64,000 nt of DNA from Trichomonas vaginalis G3 (Eukaryota > Parabasalia > Trichomonadida > Trichomonadidae): positions 23,033,300 through 23,097,299 of the forward strand of contig NC_067204.1 of NCBI RefSeq assembly GCF_026262505.1, given 5' to 3'. Below, one piece after another: positions 8,836 through 19,988 of the stretch. Numbering within the stretch: the first letter of the stretch is position 1; every line of letters starts with the position of its first letter. Both the position numbers and the translations under genes were made by a program. Below the pieces are notes generated by a model. The model was given only the letters and a program-made list of their open reading frames with translations, had not been told where the DNA came from and searched no databases.

Positions 8836-9672
8836 ATGTTGGATGAAATGGCAGGAAGATTAACGCCAGATGGTGAAGAGATTCTCCGATCAATCACTAC
8901 AATATTCAAAAATGATATGAAAGAATATGGTAGAATTGATTTGCTTCGGTTTGCTTTCGGCTTTACACCGTTAGCAAGGAAGATCATCAGAGACAAGAAG
9001 GGTTTTGGAAGAAAGACAAGCTATCCACCTATAATGCAGTTGAAAGATGTGCAAGTCCCAACGATTCCTTCCCTGAGGATCATCAATCGCGAGATCACAT
9101 TTGAGAAACTCGGCGAAATCCTTGAAGAAGAACGAACAGAACGTGTTGACGAGGTAGCCGAGCATGATGAAGAGATCCGGCAAGCAGAAGAGGAACAAAT
9201 GCTTAACGACGATCATGCAGCCGAAACAAATGCCGATGGTTCGAGGAATTCCTTGGTCTGGGATGTTGTAGATGAAGAGATAAAAGATCTATACACATTC
9301 ATGATAACAATCCTCAGACAAAGAGCAATTGCCGAATCAACAGTTGATCCAACGATCAATAAAGACGATAGAGCCAAGGAATTGATTGATGCTTACGATT
9401 TCTTCATAGAGCAAGATGATTCCCATCTTATAAATGGTCATCATCTTGCTCAAAATGATGGCAAGTTTTGGTACATGAATGGCATAAAGCAACTAAAAGC
9501 AATAAGACCAATTGGAAAAAGGATGATGTCACTTTCGTGCAGTGAAGCAGATGTAGAACGTGTAATATCTGAATTGCGAAAGACAAGAAATTCAATGAAC
9601 GAATCATGCAAAGAAGAATATGTAGCATGCCGCTTCTTCATCAAGTTGAATGATGATCAATTTGATATTTGA
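8836..9672 (+). pseudogene. hAT-like transposase C-terminal remnant
   Basis: A 278-residue frame. The C-terminal ~60 residues (IGKRMMSLSCSEADVERVIS, KTRNSMNESCK) resemble the hAT dimerisation region, in which a small-residue run and (S/V)ER precede an R...R..L helix. The N-terminal two thirds are acidic and helical, without the DDE core, so this looks like a truncated or derived copy. No 8-bp target duplication or hAT ends were found nearby. Base composition is a little richer in GC than its surroundings. It could instead be a host gene derived from a transposon. Confidence 0.45.
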
Positions 9673-9853
9673 TTTTGTTTTTTAATAAAATTTATTAAAT
9701 AATTTGTTTTAAAAAGTATTATTTTTATTCGTAAAGATATTAGACAGAAGGTGGCCAGCCTAATGTCTATCAATCTTTAATATTAGTAGTAATTTCCCGC
9801 ATTTCTGAATGATGATTGATTAGCTTTGTTGTTATTGATGTAAAACTGGATAA

Positions 9854-9941
9854 GTATTAAATAATTATATTAATCTTGGCCAGGGGACTGCTGATGGCCA
9901 GTCAGCAGCGGCCACTATGAATCATTATAATTATTTAATAC
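9854..9941. repeat. 88-bp palindromic unit (MITE-like)
   Basis: GTATTAAATAATTAT at the left is the exact reverse complement of the right end (ATAATTATTTAATAC). Inside, CTGCTGA and TCAGCAG pair again around TGGCCAG. The nested inverted layout suggests a fold-back transposon remnant or cruciform-forming site. Confidence 0.55.
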
Positions 9942-10576
9942 CTAAATTGAGGTAAAAAGCAATAAGACTTGCCGAGCCTCATGCCCCTACCTCATATAAA
10001 TAGAATCACACTTTAGTGAATCAACATCTATAAGAATGAAGTGTTTTGAAGCTGAAATAATATTGAATAGAAATTAATTTTTTCTGAAATTTTGAATGAA
10101 ATTATGGGAATAAAAAAAATTACTAAATATTGTATTCATACAAATATATTATTTTAAAGGAAAAATAGATGCTGATAGAAACGATGAAAATTTTTGAAAA
10201 CTTTACAATTAATTTATGTTCGTTAACCACAGAGCTTGCAATCCAAAGCTCACGTTAGACAACAAGAGTCATGAAGTCTCATACTAAGGGATATCCAACA
10301 TATATTTTAATAATCTAATGTTTGTGACAAATATTCAACATAAATTAAGTTTTCGTTTTGTTACAAGGCATTCATACTTTGGAGATATCATATTTAATGT
10401 ACAGAAAAGTTAATATTAAACAATACATGCTAAAGAATTAATAAATAAGATAATAAAATAAATTTATACGTAATTACTTTCATTTAATATGCTTTATGCT
10501 GTATAATATTGATTAAGAGGCATTAAAAGGTTCCATAGTCTGCTTTTATAGGCAAGATTTTTGATAAAAATTTTAA

Positions 10577-10680
10577 ATTTTGAAAAATGATGAGAAAAGG
10601 AAAAAAAGGTAAATGAGAGCAAGAGGAGGGAAAAAAAGAAAAAGAAAAGAAAGGGAAGGGAAAAATAAAAGAAAGAAGGA
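10577..10680 (+). repeat. Purine-only tract
   Basis: Roughly 100 bases are almost entirely A and G (AAAAGAAAGGGAAGGG type) on the plus strand, interrupted by only a few pyrimidines. Such tracts can form triplex DNA. It ends ~215 bp before the Maverick insertion. Confidence 0.6.
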
Positions 10681-10894
10681 CATATAAAAATTTAGATGCG
10701 CATTCTTAATGCCGAGGCGGCTTGCCGCCGAGGCGCGATTTTTTTAGGCCTCTACGGTAACCCGGCAATGTTTTTTTAAATCTTGTACAGCCCTAATCTG
10801 AAGTAATGTTTTTTTCATTCTATTTTATTTCCATCTAATAAAATTAATCATATTTCAATGATCAAAACAAATTTTCATAAATTAGTACAATACA

Positions 10895-10969
10895 AAAAAA
10901 AAAAAAAAAAAAAGGTAGTGGGGCCTCCAGGCACTTCGTGCCCTCTAGCCCTGAAGATGTTTAGTATAA
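10895..10969 (+). repeat. Left terminal inverted repeat of element 2
   Basis: The A-run followed by GGTAGTGGGGCCTCCAGG and on to GATGTTTAGTATAA matches the reverse complement of 34,189-34,265 without visible mismatch except run length. Confidence 0.9.
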
Positions 10970-11338
10970 CTTTGTCCGGACAAGTAAGGGTCTATCGTCG
11001 CTACAGGAAAAGTTACAGGCGTTCCAAGGAAGTATACTTTGAGAAGACTTTCCCCCTTATAGAATGAGATAGGACGGTTATTTTACAAAACTGACAACAC
11101 TTTGACCGAGTAGTTTTTTGTGCTGAACAAAAGTGTCATATAAACATCTGTCAAAAACCGCTTTTTAACTTCACTTAAAATGCCACGTAAGCTACGTAAG
11201 AATATACGTAAGAGGAAGGAGCATTGAAACATCCAATAGTAAAACTGACACCACAACAACAGTTGCAACAACAAATAATGAATGACCCCACTATGTTGCA
11301 ACAAATGTCAAGCAATCCTATGCTTTTAAACCGAGTTA

Positions 11339-13450
11339 TTGGTGCACAGAGTGGGTTTAAGAGCGGCACTTTTAGCGAAAATGGCAGGCTATGGTGGAGC
11401 TGCAGACGGAACAGCCTATAACCCTCAAAGTCAAATGAATTTGAGTTCACTCAAAAATCAAATATCAGATGTCAAAAAGTCAAACATAGACATACAGAAG
11501 CAAATAAGTGAAAACGAAAAGAAACTAGAATATGACAGACACACAAAGAAACTCAATGAGTTAAACGTAGAGAAAAAGAAGAAAGAAGAACAACTGAAAG
11601 AACTAAGTACAGAGGAATATGCGAAAAAAGTGTCAGAAAAAGCAGCAGAAGTAGCAAAAATGGAACAAGATGTTGTAAATTTGAAAAACCATACTACTCA
11701 ATATAAAGTACTGAAAGATGAAGAGATAAAACAAAAAGCCCTGAAGACATATATGGATAGCGATGAGTATAAAAAAGAAGTTGAAGCAAATGTAAAGGCA
11801 GAAAAACTTTTACAGTTGCAAAACCAAACCGTACAGTATGAAAACTTAGCACAAGAAAGTAAAAATAACGACGCAGCCATGCAAAAGGCAATGAAAAGCG
11901 CAGAATATATAAAAGCTAACAATGACTGGTTAGATGCCCAAGCCAACGCTAAAGCAGCCCAACTTATAGGGTCAATAAGGACAAAAATACAAGCGGATGA
12001 AGACAGTTCAAATGAAGCTTTAACAAATGCTGACTTTAAGAACGCCTTCGAAGCTCTTCATAGTAAGGTGAAACAAGTGAACGACTTCTCATCTGGAAAG
12101 AAACTGAAGTCTGAAGGTTTCGACAAAGAGTTAAAAGAAGTAGCACAAAATATGACGAAAATAACAGATGCAGCAACGAGACAGGCAGTTCAAAGTGCCT
12201 ATGACGCCGTTAGAGCAACTGTTGTGGAAAGTCAAGAAAAAGAGTTACAACAGACCAAAACAGACCTAGTAAATGCTTTCTTAAAAACGAAAAGTCAGGT
12301 AGGACACTATGCTGCAGATGGAACATATGTGCCAGCTGGTGGAACTTATATACCAGCTGGTGGAACTTATATACTAGCTAGTGGAACCTATATACCACCA
12401 AACCCTCCAAGAGAAGCACCTGCACCAGGACTACCTAAAACATTTACATCGTCACATGGACACAGACACAGGCATGCACCAAAACCAGCACAACAACCAA
12501 CAGTTCAAAATCCAGCACCACAACCAACACAACAACAACAACCAGCACAACAACCAACAGTTCAAAACCCTGCACAGCAACCAACAGTTCAAAATCCTGC
12601 ACAACAACAACCACAAACAGAGCAAGGACATAAAAGAAGTAGAGAACAAGGAAACCAAGAATTCTTAAAAATGCTTAAGGAAGACTATGGTTACCCAGAT
12701 ACTCTTGACTTTAGTGACAGATATAAAGAAGCTATTAGAAAGTTCAAGGAAGGAAATACTGACCCGAACCTATTTAGCTTTATGGCTCAGCACCAAATGG
12801 GATATAATTTCAAACCTGGAAAATACAAGCTCGCTAAGGGATATGATTTAATAGCATATCATCCAAATGACATGAACGAATTTACTCCGAGATATTTGGT
12901 GTCAGAGATAAATGATGATTCAACTATCTTCATGAAACGCGTAAAAAATAGAGACGGAACGAAAGAACAAAGGCTTATGAATGCGGATGACTTAAATAGG
13001 GAACTTGTTGAAAATGGTCTCGGAATATATGAAATGCCAGCAGATGAGGTACAAGAAACTCCACAGGAAGAAGTTCAGATACAACCAGACATGGAAGAAA
13101 TAGTTCAGCAACAACAGCTAGAAGAGCCTGAAGGAAACGAACAAGTCCCTCCTTTGGAAACTAACTTCACAGAACTAGATGAAGATTTGGAACAGCCGAA
13201 AAATCTTGACCCTCAACAAGAGTATGAGGTGAATATGGAATCTTTCCAAGAGTCTAAGAAAAATTCGGCTGACATGGTAGAAGAATATCGAAAAATGTTT
13301 GCCGACATACAAAAGACTCCAACACCAGATGAAAATATTCAGCATAGAATGGAAGTACTGAAAGAAAATGTACGCAAATACAATAACCCTTTTACTTACG
13401 ACCATATAACGTTCAATCTTTGGCTGAACTCGGTGAAAATAAAAGGTTAA
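11339..13450 (+). CDS. Maverick coiled-coil, Gln/Pro-rich protein
   Basis: This is a 703-residue open frame; a short frame just upstream (from 11,224) has a related Gln-rich N-terminus. Residues ~30-310 are a long charged coiled coil. Then comes a tandem ...PAGGTYIPAGGTY repeat (about four copies of a 9-residue unit), then QPTVQNPAQ repeats (~380-430), then a globular C-terminal part and an acidic Glu/Gln stretch. Viral structural scaffolds often combine such regions; no defined family was recognised. It is the first gene inside the left end. Confidence 0.6.
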   Translation: MVHRVGLRAALLAKMAGYGGAADGTAYNPQSQMNLSSLKNQISDVKKSNIDIQKQISENEKKLEYDRHTKKLNELNVEKKKKEEQLKELSTEEYAKKVSEKAAEVAKMEQDVVNLKNHTTQYKVLKDEEIKQKALKTYMDSDEYKKEVEANVKAEKLLQLQNQTVQYENLAQESKNNDAAMQKAMKSAEYIKANNDWLDAQANAKAAQLIGSIRTKIQADEDSSNEALTNADFKNAFEALHSKVKQVNDFSSGKKLKSEGFDKELKEVAQNMTKITDAATRQAVQSAYDAVRATVVESQEKELQQTKTDLVNAFLKTKSQVGHYAADGTYVPAGGTYIPAGGTYILASGTYIPPNPPREAPAPGLPKTFTSSHGHRHRHAPKPAQQPTVQNPAPQPTQQQQPAQQPTVQNPAQQPTVQNPAQQQPQTEQGHKRSREQGNQEFLKMLKEDYGYPDTLDFSDRYKEAIRKFKEGNTDPNLFSFMAQHQMGYNFKPGKYKLAKGYDLIAYHPNDMNEFTPRYLVSEINDDSTIFMKRVKNRDGTKEQRLMNADDLNRELVENGLGIYEMPADEVQETPQEEVQIQPDMEEIVQQQQLEEPEGNEQVPPLETNFTELDEDLEQPKNLDPQQEYEVNMESFQESKKNSADMVEEYRKMFADIQKTPTPDENIQHRMEVLKENVRKYNNPFTYDHITFNLWLNSVKIKG

Positions 13451-14539
13451 ATTTCAACAAAACATATAGAAATGAAACATTGTTTAAAGTTCATTCAGAA
13501 CCTAACCAATATGGAAACAAACCTACTTTTGTTTCTGCAGACTATGGAACTACAATGAGATGGGGTCATAAAGCTAACCCGGATAGGTGGTTCATAAACT
13601 TACAACCACAATTCCAAGAAGTTGTAGACGCAATGGAAGTGAATGGTGAACCAGATTAGCTGTATTTTCAGCGCGGCTTTAATGCCATTGAAAGATATGA
13701 AAGATGCAGATATTTTGGACCAGTATGAAATGAACATGGCTGATGGAAATATAACACCTGACGTTCTAGAAACATTTATCTCAAAGAACTACACAGAACC
13801 ATAAAGATGGTATATTTGGTGAAGAGTTTAAAAGAAAGTTAGGGATAGAGAAGGAAGAGAACCTATTGTACATGACCTTGCAAACGAAAGTTTACAAAAT
13901 GTCATAAAAACTTACTTTGCAGACAATGAACCGAGAAGGGATGAATATTTAAAAAACTCAAATGGACAGTACCAAATGAAATGTTAGTATTGAAAAACAT
14001 GTTCCTTGACAAAATAAAACCAACTACAGAAATAAATGACGCAAGACTGAAACATTGGGTAAAAGCTTTCCCATTCACAAAAGATATTGTTGGTAACATG
14101 GAAAGAAAACCAGAATGGCTACAAAAACATATATTTGGAAACGAGCTTATTCCATATGGACAAGCTCTGTTTGAAGAGCTTGAACCGGAAACTCAGGAAA
14201 GAGTCATGCAAACAATACGCGAAGACTCAAATACAAACTATGACAAACTCTTTCTAGATATAGGTTACCTGAGATGGGCGACCAGAGCCAAAGGCAAAAA
14301 GGACATGGGAAATTTACAACATACTAGGTGAACATGAGGCAAAGATGCAACAACTTGAAGCAGAGGGCAAGTTACCAAAAGCGACACCAAAGAAGAAGAG
14401 AAGAGTAGAACAAAGTGAAAGTAGTGAAGAAGTAACTTCATCTAGTGAAAGTAGTGGCAATGAAGGAAAAAGAAGAGTTAAAAACTCAGCCAGGAAGAAA
14501 GTAAAGCTTGGTCCACGTGGGTTCTATTATGACACATAA
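13420..14539 (+). pseudogene. Decayed Maverick frames with a basic/serine-rich tail
   Basis: Several plus-strand frames follow the coiled-coil gene. The last one (14,345-14,539) is basic and serine-rich (KATPKKKRRVEQSESSEEV), with a nuclear-localisation-like PKKKRRV. This region is fragmentary and its function is unknown. Confidence 0.45.
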
Positions 14540-14571
14540 ATCCAACTATTCTATATTTTTACCCATATGAA

Positions 14572-16220
14572 ATGTACGCCGCTCAGAATATAACGCCAAC
14601 AGTTTTGGATGCCATGAATGGAATGTTTCCGAATGGTATAACGAATGCGACAATGCCATTAGAAGGTCAGAAATAGTTCCTGGAACTTACGAATATACAA
14701 CTGCTGTTTCTTATGGAAACGTAGGTGAGTTTGGAGAAGGTTCTTCAACAACAGTAGATATTGCTTGCGACAGGTTTCATATTATTTCTATTGACAACTC
14801 ATTCTTATACGTGGAACAAGACATTGAAATAAAACCTTCTGCCAAGTTGTCTGACAAGAAAGGTTGCAATGGAATTTTCTATGTCGGATACCAATATGCT
14901 CCAGAATTTTCATGGGATATAAGATATATTCTAACTCTGACTTAGTTCAAACAGTAACATGGGCAAACTATGAATGGTTCGCTTTGAGAAACTCAGTACA
15001 ACCACAAGCTAGAGAACAAACAGACCAGTATGCAACTATTGAGAAAATAAGAAGACTTGACCCTAACGTTCCAGGAGTTTATGTTAACCTTTCTGGACAA
15101 ACTGCAGCAGCAGTAACCAAAGTAAAACTGAAACTTAGAGTTCCTTTGTCATCTTTCCTCATCTTCAGGTTTTAAGATACTTGCCAAACTGGGCAGGAAA
15201 AATTCTATTGAACTTACTCCAAGCAAAAATAACTTAGTCATTGCACCAACACAAGACCATTCACTATTACAGACGTAGAGGGAACAAATAAAACGTCATT
15301 CGCCGACTTTGCAAAGACAAAGTTGACTTAGACTTTGGTTTCTAAACCTCAACACTGAAGTAAACTATTATCAATGCTGCTGGAACTGCTTGGGACCCAG
15401 TTAAGTTCACATGCGAAAAATTTGAATGCAAGAGAATAGAAAGCAGACTTGCAGTCTATATGTTGGACCCAGATATTTCAAATGCTTTAGCTGCCAAATA
15501 TATTGCAGTTCCACTTATGTTCCCTATACACCAAATATCTGTCAAAGACTTTGCAGGTGAAGTTGGAAACCAAAGTGCTGACCCAGGTGCAAGAACAGAT
15601 ATTGCCTTAACAACTGCAATGAAACATGCAGATACTATGTTTGTACTGTTCAGACGAACTATAAATGACTATTCTTGTTTCTACAACCCCGGTATTAATA
15701 TCATATAAACATAGATGGCAAATATTATCCAAGAGAAGAATATTCTATAGTTGAGGATATGAGTCATACAACTTGACATTAATGCTATGAAACTTTAACA
15801 ACAACTTCACAACAACCATTAACCCTGAAATGCAAAGTCTATTATGCCATATGTGAAAGTATGGACCCATACAGGAGGTCAAAAAACTCAATATACAAAT
15901 GGAGACCGTTCAAACTTTGGCTTGGCATTCCATTTGCTGACTCAGAAGATTTATGTGGTATTTCAACTGTTGTACTGTACAAATACAATATACTGGTGAC
16001 AGAGACGTCCAGATGAATTGAAAGCAAAAATTTACAAAACCAATAGCACTTTTCACGGAAGATGCTCTTTTGAAGATTCGTTCGATAAACCTGCTGGGGC
16101 TCCTCAGATTGGCATAACGACAGCTTCCATCGAGCAGATTTTGGCAGCAGGTCAGTAAGTTGTTCTTGAACTGACTTCTCTCCGTCAAATAATTGACAGT
16201 ACGCCAGTTTTGACATAATA
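14572..16220 (+). pseudogene. Decayed Maverick structural-protein region (probable major capsid)
   Basis: Plus-strand pieces rich in beta-type sequence occur here, for example FHIISIDNSFLYVEQDIEIK, WANYEWFALRNSVQPQA and VTKVKLKLRVPLSSF. Together with the size and the position between the coiled-coil protein and the other structural genes, this suggests the major capsid protein of the element. The assignment is inference from context. The region is broken in many places. Confidence 0.45.
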
Positions 16221-17072
16221 TTGTATTATAAACTTACCTTTAGAAATATCTGTAAGTTTTTGAAGTTATATTTTTGTCTGCTTCAAGAACTTTCACCATT
16301 TCAGTTATACCAACTTTCTTTGCTTTATGAAATATTTTGGTTCAGCAAAGACTGCTATTCTATAACATTTCCATTGTTTGTATAAAGAACTATTCTGTCA
16401 ATGTATTGTATTGTTTGTGTGTGTAAACTTTGTTTTGCTCAATTCGAAGAGATACTCAAATACGTCCATCTTTTTATTCTAAGTAAAATGTCATTTCCGA
16501 AAAATAGAAGCGTGAGTGTTTCAAAAGGTTTAATGGCGGTGGCAGATGTGAAGTTAAATTCACCAAACTAAACAAACAGTCAAAGTGTTATTGTCAATGT
16601 CAAGACAGAGATGTTGAAGTGGGGAAACCATACGAAGACCAAGATGGTATAACAATAGTTCCTGTAAAAAGAACAACCAACATACCCTGAAGTTAGCAGA
16701 GACTTAAGTTCTGTTGCAGATATTCGAAACGACTACCAACAACTGAAAGACAAACTTCAAACTCAGGAGAAGATTTGTCAAGCTTTAAGTATAATGTTAA
16801 ACTTGGTCGAACACAACCCTGTAAAAGTGAACTCATATGTCATTGCACCTCATGAAGTTTGAAAGAACTATTGAAAACTTTTGACAGAGGCAGACGATAT
16901 AAACATCAAAGAAATAGAACCCGACGTTAGTTGCTGTGGTGTTTCATATAATGTCATTGACAAGATATACTTATGAAAGGAGGTGAAACGTTGAACTTAA
17001 AATATAGTTTCCCAGACGTTATAAAAATATTTGACGACCACAACATTTCATTAAAATTTATTTGCTAAGTAA
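16221..17072 (+). pseudogene. Decayed Maverick frame
   Basis: A plus-strand start MSFPKNRSVSVSKGLM lies at 16,488, followed by fragments such as DQDGITIVPVKRTT and LNLVEHNPVKVNSYVIAP. No family recognised. The rest of this stretch has no open frame of note. Confidence 0.35.
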
Positions 17073-17888
17073 ATGGCAGAAGACACAATGGTTTATACTA
17101 TTACGACTAAAAACCCTGAGTCATATAATTCTATAACAACAAACTTACAAAGTCCTCAAGGACGATATTGTAAACTAACCTTAAACACAATGACGACTAA
17201 AGCTTGTTTTGCTCTTTTGACACCAGAAGATTTTATTGTTGTGAATGGTAAAAAATACTCCTTTGAAGATACTTACTCAGATATACCACCAACAGGTTTT
17301 GTTGACTTATTTAATACTTTAAGGACGAGTGTAACATGTGCTGCAACTAGAGCAGGTTTCATTATGTTTGGATGTCCGACTGAGTTTACTATAAACAATA
17401 TGAGCTATAATACAAAACTTATATCTGGTTTTTACTACCAACAGTTTCCTATAACAGGAAAAGGTGTCATACAAGGAATGTCTATTCCATTGACTTTAAG
17501 TACACCTATTTTATATATTGTTTCAAACTTAGGTTCAAAGTGTTATTCGAATGTCGACAGAAACTACTATGACCAAAAGATACTTATGCGTATAAACAAC
17601 ACTTTCTCTGCTGGTTTGCCTATTGTTCATTCGAATGCAGAGTTTTCAGCTTTAGTAAACTCAAACACTTTAGCAAACACAAACTTAACCTTAGTTGACG
17701 CAAACTTTGTTCCTGTAAAACTTTTATGTCCTATGTATTTGTCAATGACGGCAGAAAGTTTCGAATTGGAAGATGCAACTGGTGAAAGTATTGTGTTACA
17801 AGAACAACTTCAACAACAAATAGCTCAAGAACAACAAATGCAACAAATAGCTCAAGAACAACAAATGCAACAAATAGCTCAAGAATAA
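17073..17888 (+). CDS. Maverick structural protein (minor capsid-like)
   Basis: This 271-residue open frame starts MAEDTMVYTITTKNPES. It is beta-rich, with strands such as YCKLTLNTMTTKACFALL and FIMFGCPTEFTI, and resembles in size and character the element 1 protein at 3,378-4,142. It ends in three perfect repeats of a 10-residue IAQEQQMQQ-type unit, a late coding-tandem expansion. The next small gene matches the neighbour of the element 1 protein. A capsid role is inferred from that shared order. Confidence 0.6.
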   Translation: MAEDTMVYTITTKNPESYNSITTNLQSPQGRYCKLTLNTMTTKACFALLTPEDFIVVNGKKYSFEDTYSDIPPTGFVDLFNTLRTSVTCAATRAGFIMFGCPTEFTINNMSYNTKLISGFYYQQFPITGKGVIQGMSIPLTLSTPILYIVSNLGSKCYSNVDRNYYDQKILMRINNTFSAGLPIVHSNAEFSALVNSNTLANTNLTLVDANFVPVKLLCPMYLSMTAESFELEDATGESIVLQEQLQQQIAQEQQMQQIAQEQQMQQIAQE

Positions 17889-17916
17889 AAAAAATATTTT
17901 TTTTATTTTTATAAAA

Positions 17917-18159
17917 ATGTACAGAATAGATGTTTCAGATTTTTATGACTTCCAAGCGTTCAGAAATATGTGTCCATTTCGAGACTATAACAAAGCAGTC
18001 GAGAATTTGAAACGTTTAGTCATTTATGTCGACTCTGCCCCAGAATGTTATGTTATGAAAGAATGGGATGTAGTCTTTAACAAACCAAGAGCAACAATAG
18101 TGTCTGAACAAGAATGTAGACAGAAACTTAAGAAAATAAAAGTTGTACAAGTTGCATGA
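17917..18159 (+). CDS. Small Maverick protein, 80 residues
   Basis: This protein has the same length and position as 4,103-4,345 in element 1. It contains RLVIYVDSAPECYVMKEWDV. Its function is unknown; conserved placement supports it as a real gene. Confidence 0.5.
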   Translation: MYRIDVSDFYDFQAFRNMCPFRDYNKAVENLKRLVIYVDSAPECYVMKEWDVVFNKPRATIVSEQECRQKLKKIKVVQVA

Positions 18160-19140
18160 AGATGTTAGATGCTTGGGATATCTTATTGTCAAAGTTAGAA
18201 GATTTTTCAGTTCGAGGTATAAAGTTCTATACACCTTCTCCAAACTTCTATTCTATCTTCACTGGATATAAATACGAACAAGTAGAATGGAAAAAAATAT
18301 TATAGAAGCTTGGTTAGACCATGTCAAAGAAATTATATGCAATGGAAACGAAAGAGTCTATGAGTATATCTTATGTTGGTTTGCAAACATCTTACAACAT
18401 CCAAGTGCTAAAAATGAAACTGCTCTCATATAATTGGAAAACAAGGAACAGGTAAGAACACATTCTTTACAGATATCTTATGCAAACTGTTAGAGGCTAT
18501 TCGAACCCGAATATGACAAACTTAGAAAACATCTGTGGCAAGTTTAACTCCTCAATAGAGAATATGAAAACTTATAGTATGTAACGAACTTCAAAGTATA
18601 GATACAACAAAAGTTTTAAACTCAGATGCTTTGAAGAGTCTTATAACAGACAAAGTTGGAGTTGTTGAAAGAAAATATAAAGACCAAAGAGTTTGTGAAA
18701 ATGTTGCAAACTTCGTTATGGTTTCAAACAATGTTGTTCCGATGAAGTTAGAAAGTTCTGACAGAAGATATGTAGTTGTCAGAACGTCAGAAGCTCATAT
18801 GCAAGATACAGAATATTTTGACGACTTAGCAGAAACTTTGACATCTGACTTTTACAACCACTTGTTCTCATATTTCATGACATTAGATATTTCAAAGTTC
18901 AATCCAAGACAAATTCCACATACCGAAGAGAGACAAACATTGTTAGAAGCAAACAAGAGTGATATGAACTGTTCATAGATGAAACTGACTTTGAGTGTTT
19001 AGATGAAAGGTCATTGTACGATTCGTATAAACAATATTGCAAGAATATGGTTATATGACAGCGTCTAAACGAACATTCTTGCAAATGTCAAAAGTCTTTT
19101 AGACGTACAGAATGTGTATATACAAAGAAAAATTTTTCTG
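18156..19140 (+). pseudogene. Maverick SF3 helicase region (D5/DUF5906-like)
   Basis: Plus-strand pieces include the Walker A GKQGTGKNTFF near 18,440, a Walker B-like ...CNELQSID near 18,590, and the segments DKVGVVERKYKDQR and FVMVSNNVVPMKLESSDRRY (a sensor-type NN followed by arginines). This is the pattern of viral superfamily-3 helicases of the D5/poxvirus-like group, which unwind the element for replication. The region is broken. Confidence 0.65.
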
Positions 19141-19186
19141 AGTAAATTTTAAAAAAAAATATTTTTTATCCGATAGAAAAGATGAC
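19125..19186 (+). promoter_or_regulatory. Repeated upstream box, copy 1
   Basis: About 60 bp (TTTTTCTGAGTAAATTTT, an A-run, then TTATCCGATAGAAAAGATGAC) is nearly identical to 19,490-19,553. Both copies end at an ATG. This is the best candidate for a promoter cassette of the element. Confidence 0.55.
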
Positions 19187-19440
19187 AGAAAAATTAACTT
19201 TTTACATAGCGCCAAACCCTTCTTGCCCACATCTTTTTAAGCCACAATATATACATAGAACTAAATAGAGAAAGCGAAATTCCACAAACAGAAGAAACAT
19301 ATAGAGACCTAGATAACGAAAATGGATATGCGCTATTCTGGTTAGATTGTCCTTATGAAATGTATGAAAAAAAGGCTTTATATGAAGAATATAGAAAAAT
19401 TGTCATGAAAACGATATAAGACCAAGCTCTAGAGAAAATT
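19183..19440 (+). pseudogene. Decayed Maverick frame
   Basis: It starts MTEKLTFYIAPNPSCPHLF and continues as fragments (NGYALFWLDCPYEMYEK). It sits between two copies of the same upstream box, so it may be an old relative or neighbour of 19,549-19,968. No family. Confidence 0.3.
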
Positions 19441-19489
19441 CTATGCTGGTATAAAACATCTTTTCGAAGTTCTGAAATGGCAAATATAG

Positions 19490-19553
19490 AAAGAAATAAT
19501 TTTTCTGAGTAAATTTTAAAAAAAAAATTTTTTTATCCGATAGAAAAGATGAC
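19490..19553 (+). promoter_or_regulatory. Repeated upstream box, copy 2
   Basis: This is the second copy of the TTTTTCTGAGTAAATTTT ... CCGATAGAAAAGATGAC box, directly preceding the 19,549-19,968 gene. Confidence 0.55.
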
Positions 19554-19968
19554 GAAATTCATCTCAGTAAACAAGTACATGTCAGGACTTAAAGAAGAAC
19601 TAGACCCATTCACATATTTGAATGTTTACTTCTACCATTTTGAAAAGTCTTCATTCAGCAAAGTTTGGAACATCGAACCAGTTAAGTTTGCTATTGTGAC
19701 TAAAAATGGTGCGAAATTTGAAGACTTAGACATAGAAGGTTTGTTAACAGTCAAAGAAAGTTTTGACAGAAGGTTCTCAAACCTTAAAGAAGGCAAAGCA
19801 TACAAACTTGTTATACCTTATGAACCAAAGAAAGCAGATGACTATGAATATTATGAGTCTAAAGTTGTAGAAGTTCAAGGTAAATTGGGTAAAAAGATTT
19901 TAGAGTCTAAGCCAGTGTTTACTCCTAAAGAGGAAGAGAACATTGACATTGACCCAGAAATGTTCTAA
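19549..19968 (+). CDS. Maverick protein, unknown
   Basis: This 139-residue open frame starts MTKFISVNKYMSGLKEELD. It has alternating strands and helices and an acidic end (KEEENIDIDPEMF). It may bind nucleic acid (small OB-like pattern KAYKLVIPYEPKKADDYEYY), but no motif is diagnostic. It is convergent with the next minus-strand region. Confidence 0.45.
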   Translation: MTKFISVNKYMSGLKEELDPFTYLNVYFYHFEKSSFSKVWNIEPVKFAIVTKNGAKFEDLDIEGLLTVKESFDRRFSNLKEGKAYKLVIPYEPKKADDYEYYESKVVEVQGKLGKKILESKPVFTPKEEENIDIDPEMF

Positions 19969-19988
19969 AAATAAAATTTTATTTTTAC

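Larger units (their letters stand above)
9673..10894. other. Gene-free stretch
   Basis: No supported gene. It holds the 88-bp palindrome (9,854-9,941), a purine tract (10,577-10,680), a GC hairpin GGCGGCTTGCCGCC at 10,716-10,729 and AT-rich sequence up to the Maverick target site. Confidence 0.6.

Noticed and set aside
10220-10300. Possible tRNA-like segment
   Set aside because: Short matches to a T-loop-like GTTCG were seen, but no complete cloverleaf could be formed.
15842-16216. 124-codon minus-strand frame in element 2
   Set aside because: It runs antisense to the structural-protein region, whose plus-strand pieces look more protein-like.
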